A program made the position numbers and the translations under genes. From positions 1 to 34,179 of the forward strand of contig CANPZK010000007.1 of NCBI GenBank assembly GCA_947588875.1: a stretch of 34,179 bases of DNA, written 5' to 3'. This stretch comes from an uncultured Clostridia bacterium (GTDB lineage Bacteria; Bacillota; Clostridia; Oscillospirales; Acutalibacteraceae). Below the pieces are notes generated by a model. That model was not told where the DNA came from. It ran no database searches and worked only from the letters and a program-made list of their open reading frames with translations. Shown piece after piece: positions 1 to 8,233 of the stretch (positions within the stretch are counted from its first letter, which is position 1; the number at the start of each line of letters is the position of its first letter).

Positions 1-71
1 AAGAGCAGTAAAGCCGAATAAACTATCAAAAGCGCCTTATGCTTTTTTATGCTCCAGAGAAAAACGCTCAT
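1..71 (-). CDS. ABC transporter permease, N-terminal fragment (runs off left edge)
   Basis: Minus-strand ATG at 69-71 reads MSVFLWSIKKHKALLIVYSALLL..., a hydrophobic N-terminus directly downstream of the ABC ATPase gene; open at the window edge so absent from the ORF track. Confidence 0.55.
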   Translation of the reverse strand, partial: MSVFLWSIKKHKALLIVYSALLL

Positions 72-93
72 AAATGAATTGCTTCTTTTTTTA

Positions 94-990
94 TTATCCG
101 ATAATATTGCTGACGTCATATCCCGCACCCTCCATTTCATAAATAAATACCTCTTCAAGCGACAGCGGCAAAGCCTCGATGAACAGAGGCTCAAGAGTAC
201 GCAGCCTTGCGAGAACCTCGTCCTGCTTACCTCTTATAATCATTTTGTAAAGCTGACCGTGTACGCTCGAATCCAATATCTCAAACCCTTCCATATCATA
301 CTCGCTTAAAGCGCTCTTAAACGCCGCCTGAACCTTGGTTATGCCGATTTTCGCGTCGTCAAGCTCGTTTTTGAAAATCAGACTGCCGCAGTGCAGCAGA
401 GCCACATGGTCGCAAAAGTCCTCAAGCTCGCGCAGATTGTGCGAGGCTATTATAACGCTCATGCCCTCCGTCACGTCGTCGATTATCAGCTTTTTAACAA
501 GCATTCTCACCACCGGGTCAAGCCCGTCGAATATCTCGTCGAGCAAAAGGTATTTCGGCTGACAGCTAAGCGCCAGTATCAGCGCCGCCTGTCTTTGCAT
601 ACCCTTTGACATATTGATTATTTTTGCGTTTTGGTCGATTGGAAACGTCGCGCATAGGCGGGCGTATTTTTCATCGCTCCAGCCGCTGTAAAGCCTCTTG
701 TACAGTCCGGCGGTGTTTTTAACGGTTGAATCGTTATAAAAATACGGGTAATCGCTGACGAAAAAGACCTTGTCCTTGGCGTCGATGTTTTCAAAGCTCT
801 CCATACCGTCTATCATGATTTCACCATGATCCGGCTTATACACTCCGGCGATGAGCCTCAGCATAGTTGATTTTCCCGAGCCGTTCGAGCCGAGAAGTCC
901 GAGAATACTCCCGTCTTCAACGCTCAGGCTCACCTCCTTAAGCGCCTCAAGAGAGCCGAATTTTTTTGTAATATTATAAAGCGCTATCAT
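94..990 (-). CDS. ABC transporter ATP-binding protein (YtrB-like, GntR-linked)
   Basis: Walker A GSNGSGKST, signature-like MSKGMQRQAALILAL, Walker B YLLLDEIFDGLD, H-loop ASHN; adjacent to a GntR regulator. Confidence 0.93.
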   Translation of the reverse strand: MIALYNITKKFGSLEALKEVSLSVEDGSILGLLGSNGSGKSTMLRLIAGVYKPDHGEIMIDGMESFENIDAKDKVFFVSDYPYFYNDSTVKNTAGLYKRLYSGWSDEKYARLCATFPIDQNAKIINMSKGMQRQAALILALSCQPKYLLLDEIFDGLDPVVRMLVKKLIIDDVTEGMSVIIASHNLRELEDFCDHVALLHCGSLIFKNELDDAKIGITKVQAAFKSALSEYDMEGFEILDSSVHGQLYKMIIRGKQDEVLARLRTLEPLFIEALPLSLEEVFIYEMEGAGYDVSNIIG

Positions 991-1361
991 TACTTTTTCC
1001 CTCCTTCAAAGTATTCGTTGACAAGCCGAAGAACGTCGTCCCGCGTCATACCCAACTCTACCGTCTTGTCTATTGCGTCCGACAGCTGTTTTTTCGCGGT
1101 CATGAGCTTAAGCTCCTCGGACGAACGTCCGCTTGACACGAACGAGCCCTTGCCTATAAAGGAATATATAACTCCGTCGCGTTCGAGCATTTGATATGCC
1201 TTTGCGACCGTGTTGGGATTTATGCCTAATTCCTTGGCGAGCGCGCGCACCGTGGGCAGTCGCTCGTCGTGCTTTAAAACGCCGAGGGCGATAAGCTTGA
1301 CCACGTTGTTGTACAGCTGTTCGTATATAGGCTCGTGGCTTTCAAAATTTAACGAGAACAT
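990..1361 (-). CDS. GntR family (YtrA-like) transcriptional regulator
   Basis: FESHEPIYEQLYNNVVKLIALGVLKHDERLPTVRALAKELGINPNTVAKAYQMLERDGVIYSFIGKGSFV is a typical GntR wHTH with short C-terminus. The likely start is the internal Met at 1361 (MFSLNF), not 1514. Confidence 0.92.
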   Translation of the reverse strand: MFSLNFESHEPIYEQLYNNVVKLIALGVLKHDERLPTVRALAKELGINPNTVAKAYQMLERDGVIYSFIGKGSFVSSGRSSEELKLMTAKKQLSDAIDKTVELGMTRDDVLRLVNEYFEGGKK

Positions 1362-1419
1362 AAAATCATCCCTTTCACTGTTTTTATCTGACGGTTTTTG
1401 CCACCTCCCGATAAATGTG

Positions 1420-1475
1420 AATTGTACTATTTCTTGTACTACAATTAATATAATACACTTATCGTGGTTTGTCAA
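1420..1475 (-). promoter_or_regulatory. Promoter and overlapping candidate operator of the gntR-ABC operon
   Basis: Minus strand: TTGACA (1470-1475), 17-nt spacer, TATATT (1447-1452), followed by the imperfect inverted repeat AATTGTAGTACAAGAAATAGTACAATT (1420-1446). Confidence 0.65.
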
Positions 1476-1525
1476 TATGTTTTTGCCCTGTATTTTCATA
1501 GCTTGACTCAGCATAGAAATGTAAC

Positions 1526-1666
1526 GCGGGGGCGGCGGCGACCCAAATTCCCGCCTCCGGCGGGAATTTGGAAAAACACGGCGGGAGGGGGCGCTGCCCG
1601 CGTTAAAAAAATCCTGCGCCGTGTTTTTTGGCGCGGCTTCGCCGCGCCGGTCGCCGCCGCCCCCGC
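1526..1666 (+). repeat. Cloverleaf intergenic element, copy E1
   Basis: Perfect 18-bp closing stem 1526-1543/1649-1666; hairpin A 1543-1555/1559-1571 (13 bp); hairpin B 1572-1583/1617-1628 (12 bp); hairpin C 1630-1637/1641-1648 (8 bp). Same architecture as 25674-25818 and 31630-31774. Confidence 0.85.
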
Positions 1667-1694
1667 CAAAAATCCTGCCGCGAGAGGAGGAGTA

Positions 1695-2690
1695 ATAATA
1701 AAAAAGATAAAGCGAAATTTGCTTTTCATAGCCATAATCGCAGCGGCATCCGCCTTATGCTTCGCCGCCCTCTTTTACAACAACGGCATAATCGACAGAG
1801 AAAAGCCCTATACCTCGTCGAGGGTTTACGAGGATATAAAACTCCTTGCGGAAAAATACCCCGATTTGATAAAGCTCGGCTCTATCGGAAGCAGCGTAAG
1901 GGGCAAAAATATCCCGCTGATAATTCTCGGCAAAGGCGGCAAAAAGGCGTGCGTCATCGCGGGACTTCACGCGAGGGAGCATATAACGGTGAGCTTCACT
2001 CTGCTCTGCGTCGAGGAGTATTGTCGGGCGTACAGCTCCGACAGCGGACTGTACGGAAAATATAATATGAGGGAGCTGTTAAACGAATACACGCTTTACA
2101 TAGCGCCCGCCTGCAATCCCGACGGTATGGACATCTGCAACAGCGGTGAAGAGCCTAAGACCAAGGCGGCGGGCGGCTTGGACAGAGAGCATTATAAAAA
2201 CAACTCAAACGACGTGAACCTTAACGCGAACTTCCCGTTTTACTGGAGCGATATATCCGATAAAAGTCGGCAAAAGGGGCCAAGAGCGGCGAGCGAGGCG
2301 GAAACGAGGAATATTATGAAATTGTGCAGAGAGAACAGCTTTGAGTGGCTGCTTGATATGCATATGGCGGGGAACTGTATTTTTTGGAGAGACGCGGCGA
2401 ACGGCGAGGTCGAGGGCGACAACGAGCTTGCGGCGGCTCTCGAATCGGAGTGCAGGTATTACCGATGTCCTGTCACAAGCGACGTAAACGACTATGGCGG
2501 AGGGCTTGAAAACTGGTTCAGAGGTGAGATGAAAAGGCCTGCCGTTTGCGTGGAGCTTGTGGTAAAGAGCGAAGCGACCGCAGGAATGTCGATTGCCGAT
2601 TATAATAAAAATTTTGATAAGGCTCTGAACTGGGAGAAAACTCGGTTCACCTTTGCCGCGGCTATGGCGGCGCATGAAATTAAAATTTAA
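1695..2690 (+). CDS. M14-family zinc carboxypeptidase with N-terminal membrane/signal segment (start codon uncertain)
   Basis: KKACVIAGLHAREHITV (HxxE), APACNPDGMD, DVNLNANFPFYW, LLDMHMAG are M14 motifs; N-terminus KKIKRNLLFIAIIAAASALCFAALF is signal-like. SD AGGAGG at 1685-1690 is followed by GTA ATA ATA AAA. The ORF stays open upstream to GTG 1464 through element E1. Confidence 0.8.
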   Translation: MIKKIKRNLLFIAIIAAASALCFAALFYNNGIIDREKPYTSSRVYEDIKLLAEKYPDLIKLGSIGSSVRGKNIPLIILGKGGKKACVIAGLHAREHITVSFTLLCVEEYCRAYSSDSGLYGKYNMRELLNEYTLYIAPACNPDGMDICNSGEEPKTKAAGGLDREHYKNNSNDVNLNANFPFYWSDISDKSRQKGPRAASEAETRNIMKLCRENSFEWLLDMHMAGNCIFWRDAANGEVEGDNELAAALESECRYYRCPVTSDVNDYGGGLENWFRGEMKRPAVCVELVVKSEATAGMSIADYNKNFDKALNWEKTRFTFAAAMAAHEIKI

Positions 2691-2703
2691 AGCAGCGGAG
2701 AAT

Positions 2704-2750
2704 AAAAAGCGGCAAAGCCCCGTCAGATAGACAGAGCCTTGCCGTTTTTC
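2704..2750. terminator. Bidirectional terminator-like hairpin between M14 gene and rluA-type gene
   Basis: AAAAAGCGGCAAAGCC...AGCCTTGCCGTTTTT; overlaps the last codons of the minus-strand pseudouridine synthase. Confidence 0.6.
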
Positions 2751-3688
2751 ATAATAAATTTTACGTCCCGCGCCTTAAACTCTCTGCCGTTTAAATAGCC
2801 GAGAGGGCCGTCGCTGAAATTAAATTTCAGCTTGTAGGCGTAAAGAGCCTGATATTTGTAATCGCTGTTTGCGTTTTCGCGCTTGCCGTATTTTATATCC
2901 CCGCACAGAGGGTGACCTATGCTCGCAAGGTGCGCTCTTATCTGATGCGTCCTGCCGGTTATCAGCTCGACCTCCAAAAGCGAGGTGCCGTTCGGGTATT
3001 CCTCCAAAACGCGGTACGCCGTTATCATGGGCTTGCCGCCGTCTATAAAATCGTTGAACACGCGTATCCTGTTGAGCCTTTCGTCCTTTATCATATAAGA
3101 GCTGAGCGTGTCCTCTTTTTTGTCAAATATGCCGTGAGCCACGCAGAGATAATATTTCTCTATATCCCTGTTTTTTATCCTCAAATTCAGCTCGCGCAGA
3201 GCCTCGGCATTCTTTGCCCCTATAACCAGCCCGCCGGTGTTGCGGTCTATTCTGTTCGCAAGGGCTGGGGCAAAGCTCTGCTCGGCTTTCGGGTCGTATT
3301 CGCCTTTAAGGTATAGATAGTGCTTTAGCCTTGATACGAGGCTGTCAAAGTGATACGAGCTGTCCGGGTGGACGATAACTCCCTGCTTCTTATCGAGTAT
3401 TATTATGTTCTTGTCCTCATACACAATGTCGAGCTTTGCCGGGGCTTTCATAAAGTCGTATTGAGCCTTCTTGGGCTGAGAGTCGAAGAATTCGTCCTTG
3501 ATAAACAGCCTTATCACATCTCCCTCGCGGAGCATAGTGCTTATTTCAGCCTTCTTGCCGTTGACCTTTATACACTTTTTGCGTATATACATATACATCA
3601 TAGACTTTGGCAAGGCTGAAAATCTCTTGCTCAGAAATTTATCAAGGCGCTGGCCTGCGTCGTTTTTGTTTACGGTTATCTCTCTCAT
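2723..3688 (-). CDS. RluA-family pseudouridine synthase
   Basis: S4-like N-terminus ([13 protein letters not shown]), [15 protein letters not shown] (catalytic Asp motif HRLD-like), [24 protein letters not shown]. Confidence 0.93.
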   Translation of the reverse strand: MREITVNKNDAGQRLDKFLSKRFSALPKSMMYMYIRKKCIKVNGKKAEISTMLREGDVIRLFIKDEFFDSQPKKAQYDFMKAPAKLDIVYEDKNIIILDKKQGVIVHPDSSYHFDSLVSRLKHYLYLKGEYDPKAEQSFAPALANRIDRNTGGLVIGAKNAEALRELNLRIKNRDIEKYYLCVAHGIFDKKEDTLSSYMIKDERLNRIRVFNDFIDGGKPMITAYRVLEEYPNGTSLLEVELITGRTHQIRAHLASIGHPLCGDIKYGKRENANSDYKYQALYAYKLKFNFSDGPLGYLNGREFKARDVKFIMKNGKALSI

Positions 3689-3752
3689 ATTTTAATATTC
3701 CTCTGCGCGCCAAATCGCTTTGCCGTCTTATCTAAATAAAAATATTTTATCC

Positions 3753-4122
3753 AGCAAAATAGGGGGCATTAGGTGGAGCGAAGCTCCTCTAAAAATTCCG
3801 TTTTAGTCCGCAAAATAAGGGGGGTAGGGGGGAGCGAAGCTCCCTTATTTTAAATTCGCTCTATAAATCTATTTACGGGCATAAAAGCTCAGCAAAAAAA
3901 TATATTTGAGCGAGAAGGTGAAGGTGCAGGAGGAGCGAAGTTCCTTTAAAAAATTATTACTTTAGTCCGCGAAATAAGGTGACATTAGCGGGATCTCCGC
4001 TCCCCTTATTTTAAATTCGCTCTATAAATCTATTTACGGGCATAAAAGCTCAGCAAAAAAACATATTTGAGCGAGAAGGTGGAGGCGCAGGAGGAGGCGA
4101 AGCACCTCCTGCAAATAAATAA
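3753..4122. repeat. AT-rich ~160-bp tandem repeat with embedded hairpins
   Basis: Unit 3802-3960 and unit 3961-~4120 share CTTATTTTAAATTCGCTCTATAAATCTATTTACGGGCATAAAAGCTCAGCAAAAAAA(T/C)ATATTTGAGCGAGAAGGTG; a partial unit (CAGCAAAATAGGGGGCATTAGGTGGAGCGAAGCTCC) precedes from 3753. Confidence 0.85.
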
Positions 4123-4205
4123 TATCTAAAGCAGCAGTCCCGCTGCGCAGCAGCGCCGACTGCGGTCCAAGAATAACAAAATTAAAACAGGATTTTAGGG
4201 GAATT

Positions 4206-4229
4206 AAAAAGGGGCTTGCAGCCCCTTTC
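4206..4229 (-). terminator. Rho-independent terminator of yebC
   Basis: Minus strand GAAAGGGGCTGCAAGCCCCTTTTT immediately after the yebC stop. Confidence 0.85.
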
Positions 4230-4233
4230 CATC

Positions 4234-4968
4234 TTACTCCATTTCCCAGTTGTGCCATACGTTCTGAACGTCGTCGTTGTCCTCGAGCATATCAAGGAGC
4301 TTCTGCATCTTGGAAAGCTGTTCCTCGTCGGAGAGCTTTGAGTAGGTGCTCGGCACCATCTCCACCTCGGCGGAGGCGAAGGTGTATCCCTTGCCCGAGA
4401 GGTCGTCGTTCACGCCCGAAAAGTCGTCCGGCTCGGTGAATATCTCGAATACGTCGTCGTCAGCCTGAAAGTCTGCGGCTCCCGCTTCAAGAGCGTCCTC
4501 CATGACCTTGTCCTCGTCAAAATCGCACTCCTCGCGGTCAACCACAAGCACGCCCTTTTGCTCAAACATAAATGTAACGCAGCCCGGCGTGCCCATGTTT
4601 CCGCCGTTCTTGTCAAAGGCGTGGCGAACGTCGGCGGCGGTTCTGTTTTTGTTGTCGGTGAGAGTTTCAACTATAACGGCGATACCGCCCGGACCGTAGC
4701 CCTCGTATGTGATAGCCTCATAGTTGTTCGCGTTGCCCTCGCCCGAGGCCTTCTTGATTATCCTCTCGATATTGTCGTTGGGTACGTTGTTAGCCTTTGC
4801 CTTTGCTATGCAGTCGCGCAGCTTTGAGTTTACGCTCGGGTCGGCGCTTCCGCCGTCGCGAACAGCAACGGCAAGCTCTCTGCCTATCTTGGTGAATACC
4901 TTGGCCCTTGCCGCGTCGTTCTTACCCTTTTTCTGCTTTATCGTGCTCCATTTATTATGTCCTGACAT
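4234..4968 (-). CDS. yebC: YebC/PmpR family transcriptional/translational regulator
   Basis: MSGHNKWSTIKQKKGKNDAARAKVFTKIGRELAVAVRDGG, YEGYGPGGIAVIVETLTDNKNRTAADVRHAF. Confidence 0.97.
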   Translation of the reverse strand: MSGHNKWSTIKQKKGKNDAARAKVFTKIGRELAVAVRDGGSADPSVNSKLRDCIAKAKANNVPNDNIERIIKKASGEGNANNYEAITYEGYGPGGIAVIVETLTDNKNRTAADVRHAFDKNGGNMGTPGCVTFMFEQKGVLVVDREECDFDEDKVMEDALEAGAADFQADDDVFEIFTEPDDFSGVNDDLSGKGYTFASAEVEMVPSTYSKLSDEEQLSKMQKLLDMLEDNDDVQNVWHNWEME

Positions 4969-5004
4969 AAAAGCTATTCCTCCTGTGAAAAAACATTCTG
5001 CTTA

Positions 5005-5033
5005 ATTCTATCACAAATATTTTGTCTTTGCAA
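5005..5033 (-). promoter_or_regulatory. sigma-A-like promoter for yebC
   Basis: Minus strand TTGCAA (5028-5033), 17-nt spacer, TAGAAT (5005-5010). Confidence 0.5.
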
Positions 5034-5053
5034 CCGTTTGAGAGGAGCGCAGG

Positions 5054-6043
5054 TCATTCGGCAAGCTCTCCGCAGATATTTTTTTCAAATTCGCTCCGTA
5101 TCCTATTTGTATCGCTTTTATAAACGCTCGCAAGCAGGAGGAGCTTGCAGTACGCGCACTCAATAGTCATGTCGCGCGCCGAGATTATACCGAGGCGCTC
5201 AAAATCCCCTCCGACGGCGTACCGCGAATGTACTATCGCGCCGTTTCTGCACTGCGAAGCCATGACCGTTACCACCCCGCGCGACGCGGCGTATTCTATC
5301 GCTTTTGACCACTTATCGTCGGGTATTCCGCCGGAGCCGTAGCCGCACATAACTATGCCCTTATAGCCCGAGTCGGCGCACAGCCTTATCAGCTCGCCGC
5401 TGTCGGACGGCACGACGGTTATTACAGCCGTCTTGGCGGAAAGAGATTCGCCGCCGTATTCAAATTCGGTTACTGCGCGGGGCGGCGCGCCGCCTGCAAA
5501 AAAGACCGCCCTGCCGTCCTTGATTTCTCCCGCATAGGGCGCGCCCAGCGAAACAAATCCGTCAGCAGATGAGGACGAGCTTTTGTAAGCCCTCGTGCCG
5601 TGTATTATCCTGCCGCCGAACACGACGTAAACTCCGCTTATCCCACATTCCGCAGTCTTTATTGCATCCGATAGATTTTTAGGAGCGTCGCTTTCGCTCT
5701 CGTACATTGTTTTCATCGAGCCGGTAATTATTATCGGCTTGTCGGCATTGCAGAGCATAAACGAGAGCATGGCGGAGGTGTAGGCGAGCGTATCCGTGCC
5801 GTGCGTTATTACAAAGCCGTCAAAGTCCGACATTCTGCGCCTGAGCTCGCCTGCGATAAGCTCCCAATGCCCGGGCTTTATAGCGGTGCTGTCTATGAAA
5901 AGCAGATCGCTTATTTCAATTTCCGCGCCGTCCGTATCTATAAAGCCGAGCAGCTCGCTCCCCCTTAGGGCGGGCGCGAGAGCGCCCTCGCCGTTTCCGC
6001 AGGAGATCGTTCCGCCGGTCGTTAAAAGTAATATTTTTTTCAT
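5054..6043 (-). CDS. Type I L-asparaginase-like amidohydrolase
   Basis: ILLLTTGGTISC, FVITHGTDTLAYTSAMLSFML, PIIITGSMK: asparaginase signatures 1 and 2. Confidence 0.93.
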   Translation of the reverse strand: MKKILLLTTGGTISCGNGEGALAPALRGSELLGFIDTDGAEIEISDLLFIDSTAIKPGHWELIAGELRRRMSDFDGFVITHGTDTLAYTSAMLSFMLCNADKPIIITGSMKTMYESESDAPKNLSDAIKTAECGISGVYVVFGGRIIHGTRAYKSSSSSADGFVSLGAPYAGEIKDGRAVFFAGGAPPRAVTEFEYGGESLSAKTAVITVVPSDSGELIRLCADSGYKGIVMCGYGSGGIPDDKWSKAIEYAASRGVVTVMASQCRNGAIVHSRYAVGGDFERLGIISARDMTIECAYCKLLLLASVYKSDTNRIRSEFEKNICGELAE

Positions 6044-6276
6044 ATTTTATCGCCCCAATCGCAAATCGCCGCCCCGCCTGAAAAGGCTGGCTGTAAGCAT
6101 AAAATAAAATCTCAAAATAAAATCACAATTATTATAAGCCAAAGCCGCGTTTTAAATCAAGACTTCGCGTTTGCCGAAATTATTACGCCTTTCATATCTT
6201 GCATTTGCGGCAATTTAATGGTATTATAATAACATATAAAATTGGCTAAGTGTGCCAATCTGTTAGGAATGATATA

Positions 6277-7155
6277 ATGATACGCAGTATGACCGGCTTC
6301 GGACGAAGCGAACAAAAGGTTGACGGCAGAGAGATAATCGTCGAGATCAAATCGGTGAACCACAGATATTTTGAGTTCGGCTGCCGCGTGACAAGGAGCT
6401 ATTCCTTCCTCGAGGAAAGGCTGAAAACCTATATTCAGAAACGCGTCGCAAGGGGAAAGCTCGACGTGTACGTTTCGGTGAACGATACCGAGGAAAAGGA
6501 GTCGAGCGTGACGGTGAACCACTCTCTCGCGGCGGGGTACGCCTCCGCGCTGAGAGAGCTTAAAGAAGCATACTCGCTTGCGGGCGAGCCGTCGATAGGC
6601 GATATTATCCGTTTCGGAGATATATTCACCGTCCACAAAGCGCCCGAGGACGAGGACGCGGTTTGGGCGAGCGTTCAGACGGTGCTTGACGACGCGCTCT
6701 CGCGCTTCATATCAATGCGCGAGCGCGAGGGCGAGAAGATGAAGGAGGATATTCTCGAAAAGAGCGATACTGTATTGAGGCTCGTCGGAGATATAGAGGA
6801 GCAGTCGCCGCAGACGGTGAAAAACTACCGCCGCAAGCTCGAGGAGAGAATGAAGGAGATACTCGACGGCGTGCAGATAGACGAGCAGAGAATACTGACC
6901 GAGGCGGCGATATTTGCCGACAAGGTCGCTGTGGCTGAGGAAACGGTCAGACTGCGCAGTCATTTTGACCAGATGTTTTCAATGCTCGACAGCGGCGAGG
7001 CGATAGGCAGAAAGCTCGACTTTATCCTCCAAGAGATGAACCGCGAGGCGAACACGATAGGCTCAAAGGTTCAGGACGCGGAGCTTGCTCATACTGTGGT
7101 GAACATAAAGGGCGAGCTTGAAAAAATAAGAGAACAGGTACAGAATATAGAGTAA
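6277..7155 (+). CDS. YicC family endoribonuclease-like protein
   Basis: [24 protein letters not shown] and C-terminal [22 protein letters not shown] are YicC hallmarks; start moved to ATG 6277. Confidence 0.95.
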   Translation: MIRSMTGFGRSEQKVDGREIIVEIKSVNHRYFEFGCRVTRSYSFLEERLKTYIQKRVARGKLDVYVSVNDTEEKESSVTVNHSLAAGYASALRELKEAYSLAGEPSIGDIIRFGDIFTVHKAPEDEDAVWASVQTVLDDALSRFISMREREGEKMKEDILEKSDTVLRLVGDIEEQSPQTVKNYRRKLEERMKEILDGVQIDEQRILTEAAIFADKVAVAEETVRLRSHFDQMFSMLDSGEAIGRKLDFILQEMNREANTIGSKVQDAELAHTVVNIKGELEKIREQVQNIE

Positions 7156-7171
7156 AAACGGGGGAAATATA

Positions 7172-7423
7172 ATGCAGCTTATAAATATCGGCTTCGGCAA
7201 CCTTGTTTCAGCCGATAAGATAGTCGCGATAGTGTCGCCCGATTCAGCGCCTATAAAGCGCATGGTTCAGGACGCCAAGGCGCAGGGAACGCTGATAGAC
7301 GCGACCTACGGCAGAAAGACGAAATCCGTCATAATAACCGAGTGCGATATGATAGTCCTCTCGGCTAAAACGGCGGAGAGCTTTGAAAACAAAAATTCAA
7401 AAGGAGGCGGCGCAGGTGAATAA
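7172..7423 (+). CDS. remA: DUF370/RemA-like regulator
   Basis: [34 protein letters not shown]...[19 protein letters not shown]; gene order yicC-remA-gmk-rpoZ. Confidence 0.92.
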   Translation: MQLINIGFGNLVSADKIVAIVSPDSAPIKRMVQDAKAQGTLIDATYGRKTKSVIITECDMIVLSAKTAESFENKNSKGGGAGE

Positions 7424-8018
7424 AAAGGGCAGCGCGGTTATAATCTCCGGACCGTCGGGCTCGGGCAAGGGTACGACGGTCAAGGCGCTTTTAAAGGCGC
7501 GCGGCAGCGTCAGACTCTCCGTATCGGCCACCACAAGACAGCCAAGACCGGGCGAGGAGCACGGCAGAGAGTATTTCTTTTTGAGCAAAGAGGAATTTGA
7601 AAATAAGATAAAAAACGGCGAAATGCTCGAATATGCGCAGTACTGCGACAATCTCTACGGCACGCCGAGGGATTATATCGAGCGCTGTGTGTCGGGCGGC
7701 GAGGACGTTATCCTTGAAATCGACGTTCAGGGGGGAATGCAGGTCAAGAACAAGATGCCCGACGCCATTTCGATTTTTCTCATTCCGCCGGACAGAGCCA
7801 CGATTGAAAAGCGGCTGAGGGGCAGAGGCACCGAGAGCGAGGAGGTCATAGCCCAGCGCCTGAAAAAGGCGGACGAGGAGCTTGAATACGCGGACAAATA
7901 CGATTACATCGTTATTTGCGGCGAAATTGACAAATGCGTCGCGGATATACTCGGGATAATCGACAGCAAAAAGCTCGAAAGCGCAAATATGATTGATTAT
8001 GTAAAGGAGAATTTTTGA
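7416..8018 (+). CDS. gmk: Guanylate kinase
   Basis: [44 protein letters not shown] at 7416 with AGGAGG (7402-7407) is the preferred start, overlapping the remA stop. Confidence 0.96.
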   Translation: MNKKGSAVIISGPSGSGKGTTVKALLKARGSVRLSVSATTRQPRPGEEHGREYFFLSKEEFENKIKNGEMLEYAQYCDNLYGTPRDYIERCVSGGEDVILEIDVQGGMQVKNKMPDAISIFLIPPDRATIEKRLRGRGTESEEVIAQRLKKADEELEYADKYDYIVICGEIDKCVADILGIIDSKKLESANMIDYVKENF

Positions 8019-8020
8019 TT

Positions 8021-8233
8021 ATGAGCAATATGATAAGACCGTCAATAGACGATATGCTGGCAAACAGAACTACAAGATACGCCCTTGTTGTCGGCGTTGC
8101 AAAGAGAGCGCGCGAAATTGCGGCGCAGTTTCAGGACGACGGAATAGTGACGGACGAAAAGCCCGTGCTGCTCGCGGTAGACGACTTTAAGCACCACCGT
8201 TACAGCATACTTGAGCCGGACGTAAATGACTGA
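8021..8233 (+). CDS. rpoZ: DNA-directed RNA polymerase omega subunit
   Basis: MIRPSIDDMLANRTTRYALVVGVAKRAREIA...KPVLLAVDDF; between gmk and priA. Confidence 0.92.
   Translation: MSNMIRPSIDDMLANRTTRYALVVGVAKRAREIAAQFQDDGIVTDEKPVLLAVDDFKHHRYSILEPDVND

Noticed and set aside
1526-1666. E1/E2/E3 as simple rho-independent terminators or an attC/CRISPR-type array
   Set aside because: No T-tract follows the closing stems, each has a multi-arm junction, copies are dispersed rather than arrayed, and no integron or cas genes are present.
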